Source: Torreya grandis (taxonomy: Eukaryota; Streptophyta; Pinopsida; Cupressales; Taxaceae). Taken from it: a stretch of DNA of 64,000 bases. A program made the position numbers and the translations under genes. Below the pieces are notes generated by a model. The model had not been told where the DNA came from, made no database searches, and was given only the letters and a program-made list of their open reading frames with translations. Below, in pieces: positions 23,201 through 34,636 of this stretch (positions are counted from its first letter, which is position 1; each line of letters starts with the position of its first letter). The DNA lies in the NCBI GenBank assembly GCA_037957365.1, contig JARHVA010001737.1, positions 2,105,001 through 2,169,000 of the forward strand. Direction: 5' to 3'.

Positions 23201-24215
23201 TTTTTGAATATGACAAAACATGAATAAGCTGTAGAAGATTTTCAATAAAAAAATGAGTCTTTAGCACTGATCAATATGTATCATGGACCCAATTGTTGCC
23301 ATTGCATCGATAGATCTATTTTATGCCTATGGTACCCGTTCAAACTGAAGAGATTTGAAGTGAGTCTCGAGATTATCCATAATATGCTTGTAGGGTGCAA
23401 GCTTGTCATCTCTAGACTGATATTAATCTTTGGTTTGATTAATAATCAATTGGGAATCCCTATAGACCATTAAGTGTTGGATATCCCACTGCACTACAAG
23501 ATTAAGTCCTGCAATAAGTGCTTCATACTTGGCCATATTATTGATACAATAAAAATTAATATGAAAAGACTTGGGAATCAGATCCCATTATAGTGTAATC
23601 AACAAAATGTCGGCCCCAAATCGATAAGAAGTGAAGGAACCATAAAATTATAGTTTTCATTGATAAGGTTTATGCAATAATTCTTCTATTGTCATAATAT
23701 AATCATCTAAAAAATCAAATCTAAGTGTTTGAATTCTATAATAGGAGCTTTTACAAGTTGATCTACAATCATCTCCCCTTGATTGCCTTCTAATTTTGGT
23801 AATCAACATCAAATTAAATTAAGAGCACGACCCATTTGGCCATGCAACCTGGTAGAGTTGCTTTGGATAATAAGTATTTGAGGGGGTCTACTTTAACAAT
23901 AACAATGGTTTTATTATTCAACATATAGTGTCACAACTTTTAGGGCATGAACACCATAGCTAAACATGCCTTCTCAATAGGTGAATAATTATGCTCATAA
24001 ACCATATGTGTGTGACTCAAATAATAAAATGTATGTTCTTTTCCCTAATAATCATGCTAGGCCAAGAGTTCCCCTAGTGCATGTTCAGTCATTGAATTAT
24101 AAAGAAGCAATGGTTGTCCAGGTGTTGGGGGTCTCAAGACTAGCGAATTGGCCAAGTACATCATGAGCTTTGAAAATGTTGATGGACATTCATGATCCCA
24201 TTAAAATGTGACCTC
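23200..24215 (-). pseudogene. T2 tandem RNase H domains (gypsy-type then additional)
   Basis: The gypsy-type RNase H remnant lies at about 24215-23840. The second, RVT_3-like RNase H is at about 23660-23290 by alignment with T3, where its motifs are clearer. Many stops are present. This order (gypsy RNase H, extra RNase H, integrase) is the usual Tat arrangement. Confidence 0.65.
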
Positions 24216-24220
24216 TTTTT

Positions 24221-24637
24221 TCAAGATATGTGTAAATGGGTGGCATGATGGAAATATTTGAGGCCCATATACTCAGTAATAGATTCTTCATTCTGGAATG
24301 CATTAAGGCATATGACCAAATTTTGTCGATCCCAATCAAAGAGTGCAGGATGGCAAAGGTAAAGGGAAAAAAGGGACGTGATAGTCATAATGGAGTTTGA
24401 ATCAAATAAGTCTATGTTAGCAAACTCATAGTAAATACTATAAAGGGATGCTACATCGTTGTTATGACTCTCATTGCTAGTCAACTCAGAAGAATCAAAA
24501 TCAAAAGTCATGAGGTCACCCCCAGGTGGTATAAATCTGAGACTTTGATTCAACTTAGGTTTTTCAACTGATAAGGGTTCTAGGATTCCTTTCTCTCGTG
24601 GCTTGAGGCCTTTCCCTATATAATCAAAGTTATCCAT
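24221..24637 (-). pseudogene. T2 pol linker ORF between protease and RT position
   Basis: This 138-codon open stretch starts MDNFDYIGKGLKPREKG and contains PPGGDLMTFDFDSSE. T3 carries the same segment at 59330-58833. It is acidic with no recognisable motif. Its last codons (ATHLHIS) already belong to RNase H-side sequence, so the RT deletion junction lies within about 24230-24290. Confidence 0.65.
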
Positions 24638-25129
24638 AATACAATTAGGGATAGGATATTTGGGATTTTGAAAATAATCAATAATGCTATTATTATATAA
24701 CTAGCCTCCTTCAATGAAAGCTTCTTGATCCTAAGTTGGTGAAGTAATAGGTATGAATACCATCAGTATTTTCAATGTATCTTTCTTATTTTACCAAATC
24801 ATGTTGGATTATTAAGGGATTTTGTAAGGTTTGGGTTTTCCAAAATATTTAGGAGACTTGGGTAACCTATAAATATGGAAGGCATCTTTCAGATGATATG
24901 TGGAAATGCCTACGTCCTCTATAGTGACTTGTTGTGCTAGGGTTGTGGGAAATATATCAGCCAAAGTGGAATCAAGGTCACTAGGGTTGATATAATTGGA
25001 CTTGGATGGATGTAAAACTATTTCCTTGTTATTATTTGAAATAAAATCAAAACTAGAACAATAGTTATAATTATGAAATTCAGCTTCTAGGTGTTTGTAA
25101 TACTAGTAAGGCTATAGATCGGTAGGAAT

Positions 25130-25420
25130 GGTAACTTCAATCCCATTTTGGGGGAACTTGAAGAACTAATGCAAAGTGAATGGGATGTACTGTACTTCAT
25201 GGATCCAAGGATGAACAATAAGTATGTTATAAGGTAAACCAATATCTACAATATGTAACAAGATATGATGTCCTTTGTAGTATAACCCAATCATTATACT
25301 AGCTTGAGGGATACTATGTTTAACCTTGAACCATTGTCTATAAGAACCTATCTAATTTTATGGTTTTCAATGATAAACTCAATATACAAGGGGTTATTAT
25401 GGCTAGGACCAAGAGTGGAC
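25130..25420 (-). pseudogene. T2 aspartic protease remnant
   Basis: A VLIDNGSRLNIV-like active-site segment and a HPWIHEV segment (the LLGRPWI motif of Tat proteases) are seen around 25360 and 25220. The protease would cut Gag-Pol. The DNG triad in place of DSG/DTG is shared with T3. Confidence 0.6.
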
Positions 25421-25479
25421 ATGTCTCTTTGATCAAATGTAACCTATCAGAATGAAGACAAATGCCTTACAAATGTTTG

Positions 25480-28344
25480 GAATTATTCAGGGTTAATGGC
25501 TTGGGGAATAATGGATTGTTGAAGAAGGTTGTTCAAAATAGTTTTATGGAATTTGAAGGTATGAAAAATATATAAAATAGAAGTTTGCATATGAATTTTA
25601 CTCAATTGGTTTGAGATACTATATGATATTTCAACAGTAGCACGAGAAGGTTTAGCCTTAACCGATACAGTATTCAACTTTGGATTTGAAGGCACAATGT
25701 TAATATTGAGTCCAATATTTAAAGAGGAAAAAAGGGCCTAAATGGTAACTCATGAGGTTTTAGTTGTGATTACACAATATAGAAGTGGAAATGAGCCATT
25801 ATAATTAGAAGATAAAGGCAAAGGACCTTGGAGGGTGGCTTGCAAGTGTTTAGTTGTGTTTACATAATTTTGAGTCGACAAGGAGCCATTATAATTAAAA
25901 GAAGGGGCTCCAAAAATAGTAACCAATGGAAATAAAGGTGCAATTGAATTGATTTTACATGACATGGTATTAATTGAAGAGGAGGCTGTTGACCCTATAA
26001 TAAAGGGTCTGGTACTTTGATAAGTAGTTGATGGTTTACATGCTTTAACAGTGATGGTGGTAATATGGTTTGTGGAAATACGCCCCATAATTTTATTGTA
26101 ATCACAAGGCATGTTGTTTTAACCTATGTTATTAGCATGGATATTATGATCTTGATTATGATCATGCTGATTACGATTCTTACCTTGGGCTTGTTGTCAT
26201 TGATTTTGTCCTTGGTTTTGATTGTTTCTTGATAGTTATTGATTGTGCTTAGGAAATGGATCTTTATAAATGCCCATATCATGATTAGTGTTTTATGAGG
26301 AAAGCTTGATTTCAACTTCACTAATTTCAATAAAATATTCAATGAGATGTCATAATTGAACATAATGATAAGCATCATGACCAATAACAAATGGATGTTG
26401 TAAAGCTCATCTACTTGATATTAATCAGGTTTGGGTTGATATTCAGGAAATGGACTTGGTATAGGCTATATAGTCAGATTAGCTACTATGAGCTTTTGGA
26501 ACATGGCCTCAATAGGCTCTCCCAATTTACTAAAGACTCTATATTTACTGAATGCTCATTATGGAGGGACCCTTTGTAAAGTAGTTAGTGGATTAGGTGG
26601 AGCTAATTATACATTTAGAGTTGGTAGAGTCTACACTATTTGTACATGTCTAGATTCAGTTACTCCATTCCCTACCATGTTTTTGTTCTTCTTAAACCCA
26701 TTAGGTTTCTCAATTACAATGGCTTGAACAGGTGATTGGGTTTAATTGGACATTTGACCCTGTGAGTAAATTTTGACAAAGCTTTTGGTAATAAGTGCCT
26801 TCTCAATTTACACACCTTTGTCAATAATTTCTTAGAATGTGTTTGCACAAGCAAGTCATTTATTATGAGCCACCTCAAGGTGTAGGTTTTGTGAAAAAAT
26901 ATCAGCCAGTTATTTGTTTGGAAAATTATGTTGAAAGCATATAACTAATGCTCTTCACTAATGTAGCTATGCTACGAAGCTTTCTCCATCTCATTGTTTG
27001 GATTTGCATAATTCAACCATAGTCAACTCATGTTCAATATTATAAGAGAAATAGTTGACAATTTTTTTGGATAGATCATTCCAATTTGCCATTGATCCCT
27101 TAGGTAACTTAAGGAGCCAGTCTAAAGCTTGTCCTGCTAAACTTTGTGGAAATAAGTGAAGAAAATAAATGACATTGTAAGCTACCTCTTGGCATAACAC
27201 AAAAAAATCTTGGATATGTTCAGGAGGGTCACCATTCGTTTTATATTTTTCAAGTTTGGGTGCCTCAAAATGGGGTGGAAAGGGGACTTGGAGAATACTC
27301 AAGTTGAATGGGTATGGACATATCTCATCAACCTTGTATTTTTTGACTCGGTTTCCCATCTCTAATGATGACATGATTTCCTTCATTGAATTCCACTCTT
27401 GCATGTTTGGTATATTGCTATATGGAATATAATTCTATTGGGGTGGTATGTATCCCTATTGCATTAATTTGTTAAGGATATAAACCCTATGATCTGTAAC
27501 TTTGTTTTGCTTTAATCCTTGAGTCAAGTAGGTTAGTTACTAATTATTGGGTTAATAAACATTCCCTAAAATCTACCACCATCAATTTTAAGTGTTTTGT
27601 TTATTTTGGGGAGTCTATGGTTAATTCACCAAAGTACACATTGGTTGAGAGGAACTTGCCAAAGTGTTTTGCACAATTCCTCAATATGTACTGCATTTTT
27701 GGTTGCTTGGCTCTACAAGGGAATGAGAGGCTCTTGGTGATTAAAAAATGTATGCTCCATGTGTGGCGGAGCATTTTACAAAACCTATTGTGTTTTATTT
27801 TGTCTAATTGAGAATCCATGATATATCGTAGATGTGTTATCAACTAAAGTATGTTGTGTTTTATCTACTACATTCTCTTGTTATTTAGAAGCATTTTTGT
27901 GTATTGAAGTGGCAACTAAATATTTTATTAAATATATAATAAGCTGGTATGCATATCATTGATTTATTATATTGATCTCAGTATCAAGATCTTGGTCATT
28001 GGGTACTAACTCTATGAGTGGTTCCTTTCCTTTGATAGAAGAATCAATGTTTGATTTTGCAATACGAGATATGAATTGTTCTCATTGATGTTATTCTATT
28101 CTAACCAATGTGTGTAATTATTCCATAGTAAATTCGAATGGCAATCTAGTGCTTGATTTAATCAACCATAGAAGGGATTCATCCTTGTCTTCTAAGGGTT
28201 GATGTTCAAAATAGTCTTCTTCAAATCCTATGATTGTTGGAATGTATTTAAACATAACGAAATTATCTTATCCATCATAAAAATGTCCTCCTCGTAACCA
28301 GGGTCGTAAGAGACCCCACTACGAGTATACCTTTGCATCATGTC
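25480..28344 (-). pseudogene. T2 gag
   Basis: The likely start is at about 28344-28338 (MMQRYTRSGVSYDPGYEED). The best-preserved part is the open stretch 27404-26991, reading FEAPKLEKYKTNGDPPEHI, LFPQSLAGQALDWLLKLPKG and LSKKIVNYFSYNIEHEL. This is the retrotransposon Gag domain (GDP.EH...F...L.G.A..WY..LP..SI..W..L...F...F). Downstream (26390-25480) is a basic, Asn/Gln-rich C-terminal region without an evident zinc knuckle. Confidence 0.8.
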
Positions 28345-31196
28345 TATAAAATTATTCTCTACATTTGTTAAGATGTAAAATGTGTTTTGTAAACATTAAA
28401 AGGTGTGTTTTGACTTCTTCAAACAAGTGACAAGATAAAAATAGACTATAATAAAATAAGTGGCATAGTACCACACAATTAGAATAAATGGTTAAAAATT
28501 TACTCAACTTTATTGGGTTGAAATTGTCAAATTAAAAGAGGGTATTATAACTTTGAAACCTAAAGTGCAAGATAACACAATGAACTTAGTTCAAAGATAC
28601 GTCAATACTGTAAAAGCTAGATACAACTACAATGAGTTCCAATTAAATAATTAGAAGAGGGTCTTTCTAATTAGGAAGATAATGATGTGAACCAATAAGG
28701 TCAAAATGTGAAAACACACAATAACTCCTAAGTATAATCTAAAACCAAATGGGCAACACAACACTACCACATGGTAATAAGATTTAGAATGGTCTTAGAA
28801 CTTAGAGCATGGTGGAATGAAAGATAATCCAAGTCCAAAATGAGAATACAATGATGATGAGTCTATATAATGGCCTTCAATCCAAATGGGAAATCATACC
28901 CAAGTTAACTCAAACCAAATGCAAATGGTGAATCGATAGCATCTTGGCTTAGAACTTAGAAAGGTGAGATTTCAAATTTCAATTAAAAATGAAGGACTTT
29001 GAGATTTTGTAAAGTGGAAAAAGGTTTAGACTCAAATGGATAACATAATAATGTTTCTTAGGAAAAACAAACACAATGTTTTAAATGATGACTTGAACAA
29101 GGCAAAAAGAAATTTTGATTTAGTCAGCTTAACACCTCTTTGTTCAAATAAAATGATGAATAACAAAGGTGTTTGGTTGTGATTTGTTTTGGTTTTTTCA
29201 AACAATTTTTATACTCGATAAAACTAAGCAAGTGAAGGGTAAAATGATAAAATAAAACTAAGTATAATGTCTAAAGTCCTAAAATTGACAAGGTTGCATG
29301 GTATTATCAAATTATGTCTATATACATGCTCTTAAGAGGATTTTGAGTGTTAATACAAAAATAAAGGTACATGAATAAGTATTGTTTTTACACCCTCTTC
29401 TCTCAAGAGATTGTATGGTGACATGGAACTTTGGGCTACTCACCCTGCATAAACAATATGTCCACGATAAGTGGGATTATTTTAAAATTAAATTTGTGTG
29501 CATTTCTAGATGGTCCCAAGTGTGGCTAACACTAGAGATACCTCACATAAATTATATCCACATAAATTGACTTGTTATGAAAAGGTCTTGTATTTTTCAC
29601 AACCACTACATTTGTCACTTACTCAGTGTAGTGTGATGTCTAAATTCCCCCTACAATCTGTGTTGGAGTACCAATAAAGGAGCTTATTTTAACTATTCAA
29701 ACTAAGCATCTCAGTGGGTCACCCTCGATTTATATACCTCACCATGGAGTGGGGTTGAAATGATTCTAGGAGATGAATTTATGAGTCAACACTTCCCTAG
29801 AGAACCTGTGAGGAGGTGATGAAATCCCACTCACAAGCCAAAATGCATAAAAAATAAATGATAAGTAAAAAAACTTTAAGGTCACATTTGGATCACGTAA
29901 TTCATACAGATTTGGGGAGGGCCTTGACTTTGTTATTTTCACACTTTTTAGATTAAAAGTAATAAGGCAAATAAAGATCACTTTTAGTGACAAGAGTTAC
30001 CTAAAGGGGACAGGAGAACATACACACATTAATCATTTTATAAAAATAAACAACTTTGGAAAAACAAGTATAAAACAAAGCACTATTAAGAGTATGTAAT
30101 CTAAGTGTGAGTATTTATTTTAAAGCACCAAAGTGAAATGTTTATGAAATTTTTGGTCCCTTAGCCTTTGTTGAAAATTTGTAAAAACTTTCACAAAACA
30201 ACTAAGCATAAAACCACTAAATTCCTTTTAAGTACCAAATGAAAAGTTCAAGATTTAAACAGTGTCAAACTTGTGACTTTTTCTAGCTTATGACATGAAA
30301 TTTTTTGTTGATTTATGTCTACTTTTAATCCCAAATATAAATAAGAAAACAAGATTTCAAAACTTGTTCTTGAGTCTCTATTTTTTTGTCACAGAGATTG
30401 ATGTCGATCCACACAAGGATTGATGCCAGTTCACTGAGATCGATGCTAGTCGATTCATAGAGGGTCAATGCCAATCAGTGGTAATTGACATAAGTTCCTA
30501 TAAAAATAAAGGAACATAAAATTATTTTCACAAAAAAATTGTTAGCTTAAACAAGCATACAAATAAAAAAGCTTTGTAGATCCTGCAAGAAAATAACTAG
30601 ACAGAGAGTATGCAAGTTTATAAAACATAGTTTAACATATATAAACTTCAATAAAAACCCATAAATCATGATTTATAAATGTTCATCTCTTCACACAGTG
30701 ACCAATGCCAATTTTTAGGAGATCAATGTCAGTTAAACTGAATCGATGCCGATATCTGTGTATCACTAAAACAAATAAAAATACATAAAAAATGAAGATA
30801 AAACTTAATTTTTAAAGATTTTAAGCATTCATTAGATCATATAAGAGTTTGATATTAGTATCCTTGTTTGTATGGGATGTGTGTCCCATCGAACATGCTA
30901 AAATGTAGAGTAGGAATCCAAAGCAAGTTAGTCCATGCATTAGTACTAAAAACTCAAAATATACATAAAGGACATAACATACTAAGCCAATTCCCTCATG
31001 GGGTTTTGAAAATGAAATATAGGAGCTATATAAATAAGGAATACAACCATCAAACCTTTTTAAGAGCATACCTCCTCCAAGAACGGCTCAAAAATGTGAT
31101 TATCCCCTAATTTGGTACTCCAAGTCTTTGTCAAGGATGAGTGGTTTGTTCCTCCATCATCTCTCAATGCACCAATGAATTAGGCTCATGAATTTG
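28345..31196 (-). repeat. T2 leader and inner part of a Tat-family LTR (split by the insertion at 31197)
   Basis: No coding sequence. It lies upstream of T2 gag. Together with 51303-52204 it formed one continuous segment before the copia-like insertion, as the ATTTG target duplication shows. A possible PBS is at about 29680-29665 (minus TGGTACTCCAACACAG), weakly like Tat-type TGGCGACTCCGC. A cluster of (GA)TCGATGCCAGT-like phrases occurs at 30400-30500 and 30710-30765. The exact LTR end is not fixed. Confidence 0.45.
31192..31196 (+). repeat. Target-site duplication ATTTG, left copy of C2
   Basis: ATTTG immediately before the TG of the left LTR matches ATTTG at 51298-51302 after the CA of the right LTR. 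Five bases is the normal duplication made by LTR-element integrases. Confidence 0.85.
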
Positions 31197-31587
31197 TGTT
31201 AGGAATCTAGATTTTATATTAGTGAATTTGGGTATTTACCGAGAGGTAAATAGTAATAGGTTTTTTGGTAGTTATATTTGATAGTAATACTATTTATAAC
31301 AATATTATGATATTAGTTAGAATATTATATTATTAAGATATATTGTTAATAGTTATAACAATATATCATGAATATGAGTTTGCATAATTATAGGATTTTG
31401 GGTGAGAGAAATTAGTGGAGAAATTATATGAGTCATATTCCTATATGTTTGTATTATATCTTGATTGATTAATTAATTAGAGAATTGAGAGTAGAATATT
31501 ATTTGTGTTGAAAATTTGTCTGTGTGTTTAGCTCCATTGATCAGTGCATGAATTAATACTGCATATAAGCTCTTCCAATTCTTATAA
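31197..31587 (+). repeat. C2 left LTR
   Basis: 391 bp, starting TGTTAGGAATC. It matches 33470-33661 continued at 51118-51297, apart from scattered substitutions and a roughly 20-bp deletion in the right copy (the AATTAGAGAATTGAGAG region). The LTR contains no ORF. Confidence 0.9.
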
Positions 31588-33469
31588 GTGGTATTAGAGT
31601 AGTCAAGATTAGGGATATCAATGAAAGGATGGGGTAGGCATGCGTAATAGTCATTGTTAAATCATCCTCACTACAATGTTCAACTGTCAAGGCACGTATC
31701 TCTATTTAATCTATGGAGTGTATCAATATTCAATTTATAAGATTAAAAAAATTTAGATATTTAATATAAATTATGTTCAAATTATATCTTGTGCCTGATT
31801 TGGGTGATGTCTAACTTGCTTGGAGTTTCTAATCTCAAACTGGTTTAAGATCCATTAATTATAGTGAAATGCGCATTTATAACCTACTGAGACGTCATTC
31901 TATGAAAGGACTCCATCTCTATATCTATTTTTGAAATTTACATGAATATGTTACAAACATATCCTTAATGAAATCATTATTGCATCCTGGATTTGCACTT
32001 GATTTATTAGCCTCAACATCGACAGGCTTGAGAATATGAATCTTTGCTTCACTTCTTTTACTTTGAAGTTTTCTCATACATTTTCCATGCTATCCTTTAT
32101 TGTTATAAAGACATTGGAAGGTTCTTCTAGCTTTGTATTTGTGTGAACTATCCTCCTATGTTTGATCAATGTTATTGGTGCATACTATCACATAATATCT
32201 TTTGTTTATTGTAAGCCATTTTATTATTAAGTTAGAAGTCTGTATATGTTAATAGATCTTTTTTAATTTAATTTTTATAAATCCAATATGTAACTAGATT
32301 TTTAATAAATTTTCAAAATTTAATATTAGTTAAGTCATTATTTTAATTTTAGGAGTCTAGTTTTATTTTTTAAGTCAAAGGTTTGTTGAAAGTTGCACAA
32401 AGCAATGTGTAAAAGTCTTGTTTAAAGTTTTGTGAGTTATCATTAATATTTTATTTATGTCATTTTATGAGTCTTGATTATAATAATTTTATGTCCAACT
32501 AAAATGATAAAGTATTTTTTGAGTCATTAATCAAAATCAAGCCTTCTATTTGGGTTCATGTACAAAAATATAACGTGTCAATTTAAGTTAAGTCATTTGT
32601 TAAAATTATCTTTTTATTAAAAAGTAAGTCATTTTTAAAGTGTGTCATATTTGTCAAAGTCAAAATTCAAAATTGTAAAAATAAAAAAAATTGCCTTATG
32701 GACACATTTTTGCTTATACACGACGTCCCAAATTTCCTTCAAAGAAATCATGAATCTGAGCTACATCGACATACCAGCTGAATGAAATAGCTTCATTCAC
32801 TGGAGGCTAGAGGATACATGGAAGAAGGATGTATTTTAGTGACCTCTTATCAATCACCAATGACAGGGCCACACCAATGATGTGGTGACATTTTGTGTGA
32901 TGTGTTTTTTCATTTCACTGTGTTTTTAAAATAAGAATAAAAGAATAATGCCTATTCATGTAATGTAATTTGTGTAAAAATTACAAACATAATTTCCTAC
33001 GGTGAAACCATTGTGAAAAGATAGAAAGCACCAATTTAAGTCAATTCATGGATCTTGAAAGGGTTTGTAGTAGATCTAGAAAACCATAGAAGGTGAACAA
33101 TGTTTTGGCAAAAGTTAGGAGAGAAGCTACTACAAAGATCTTGTGACAGCCTTAATTATTTATGAAGATGACCCTCAGTGACATGTCTATTGCAGTCATG
33201 TAAAGTAAATGTGAGATGCATTCCTTCACATATATTGATCATGTGTAGCAAGATTGCATCAGTAATATGCATACCTATGTGTATGTAGTAGCATACATTT
33301 CTATTCATTTTGTTCATGTCAAGGTTTGTGGTAAACCTGTAAAACCATGGAAGGAGTGAGGCTCTCTTTTTATCAAAGTCATGAGCCAAATAAGGAATGC
33401 TACAATGGGTGAGAATACTACAGATAAGAGTGTAAATATTTTTTCACAATGTAAAAACTATGGGGGGAA
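31588..33469 (+). other. C2 internal region, non-coding
   Basis: Begins with the PBS (31589, TGGTATTAGAGTAG) and ends with the polypurine tract ATGGGGGGAA at 33460-33469. No gag, protease, integrase or RT similarity is seen on either strand. Two related phrases (AGGGTTTGTAGTAGATCTAG near 33058 and AAGGTTTGTGGTAAACCTG near 33321) suggest a small internal duplication. Confidence 0.7.
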
Positions 33470-33661
33470 TGTTAGGAAATTCAGTTTTTACATTAGTGAA
33501 TTTGGGTATTTACCGAGAGGTAAATAGTAATAAGTTGTTTGGTAGTTATATTTGGTAGTAATACTATTTATAAAAATATTATGATGTTAGTTAGAATATT
33601 ATATTATTGAGATATATTTTTAATAGTTATAACAATATATCATAAATATGAGTTTGCATAA
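33470..33661 (+). repeat. C2 right LTR, first half (interrupted by T1)
   Basis: Starts TGTTAGGAAATTC and follows the left LTR until TTTGCATAA, where T1 begins. The last five bases, CATAA (33657-33661), are the left copy of the T1 target duplication. Confidence 0.92.
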
Positions 33662-34442
33662 TGTTGGGTGAATATTTTGTCGTCAACTAACTAATGACAA
33701 AATGGGTATATCAACCACAACATAGGGAGATTTACACCACGAAAAGTGTGGGTTTACTAGATCTGGATGAGGTAAATCTCTCCTCTCATCAAGGGGAAGT
33801 TCCTTATAAATATTTATGTGCTGGATATATATATATATATATATATATTAAGCAGAAAATAACACATGGGGTGGTATAACATCATCTACCTCTCTTTTTT
33901 TAGAGGTAATGTATAAAGAACAAAAGAGGGAAATCCTAGTCCTTAGCTAACAACATTCCTCTTCTTTCAAGAATGGTATCAAATGGGAAGTAGAAAATCA
34001 CCTGAAGTAACAAAGTTCACAAGAACACTCACATAAGCACAAAGTCTTTCTTAGCTTCCTTCACTGATTCGAAACAAATGTAACCGTAGAATGAAATGAA
34101 GCACAAAGTCTCCGCCTGAAGCTACAAAAGATAAAAGGATCGCAAAGGTAAAAGTAGCCCAAAGTCTCTCTTCTACCTTTTAGAAACGCCCTTAGATAAT
34201 ATTAACACATCCACTTTGCTTATTAAATCAGACAAACAAGATATTACCAGGAACAAGGACATAAGAACTGTTTCCTAAATAACATAGATAACTTCAACAC
34301 AAAATCTAAAATAAACCTGCTTCTCATTCATTCAACAAAATATGATTTACAAGTTTGAGCACAAAGTCTCAAAAAAGTGTTTCAATTTCGGCAGAGTTTT
34401 TGCTCTCAATTATCCAAGATCTATTTACAAAAGAGGTCTCCA

Positions 34443-34452
34443 CTATATATAG
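34443..34452 (-). promoter_or_regulatory. TATA box of T1 3' LTR
   Basis: CTATATATAG, preceded on the minus strand by TTTCTCC and followed by TGGAGACC. It is conserved in the other LTR at 46297-46288. Transcription should start roughly 30 bp further down, near 34415, leaving about 750 bp of R-U5. Confidence 0.65.
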
Positions 34453-34636
34453 GGAGAAATCCTCAAAATTTTAGAAAATATTAAAATACAAAAATATCTT
34501 AGTCAAAGATGACTTATCTTTGACTTTGAGATATTTTTCCAAACTTTTTACATGTAATTACATATTACAAAATTGCATGCACTTTTTACAAAACAAAAGT
34601 GCATAAGGAAAGAAGAAGAGAGAAAGGAAAACAACT

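Larger units (their letters stand above)
22500..28344 (-). mobile_element. Tat-type Ty3/gypsy element T2, RT deleted, 3' end missing
   Basis: Reading downward: gag from about 28344, protease near 25400-25160, a pol linker ORF, then directly RNase H, a second RNase H and integrase, which breaks off at 22512. It is the same family as T3 (55234-62828), matching it segment by segment. Compared with T3, about 1.3-1.5 kb carrying the RT core is absent, near 24220-24290. Stops are frequent throughout. Confidence 0.85.
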
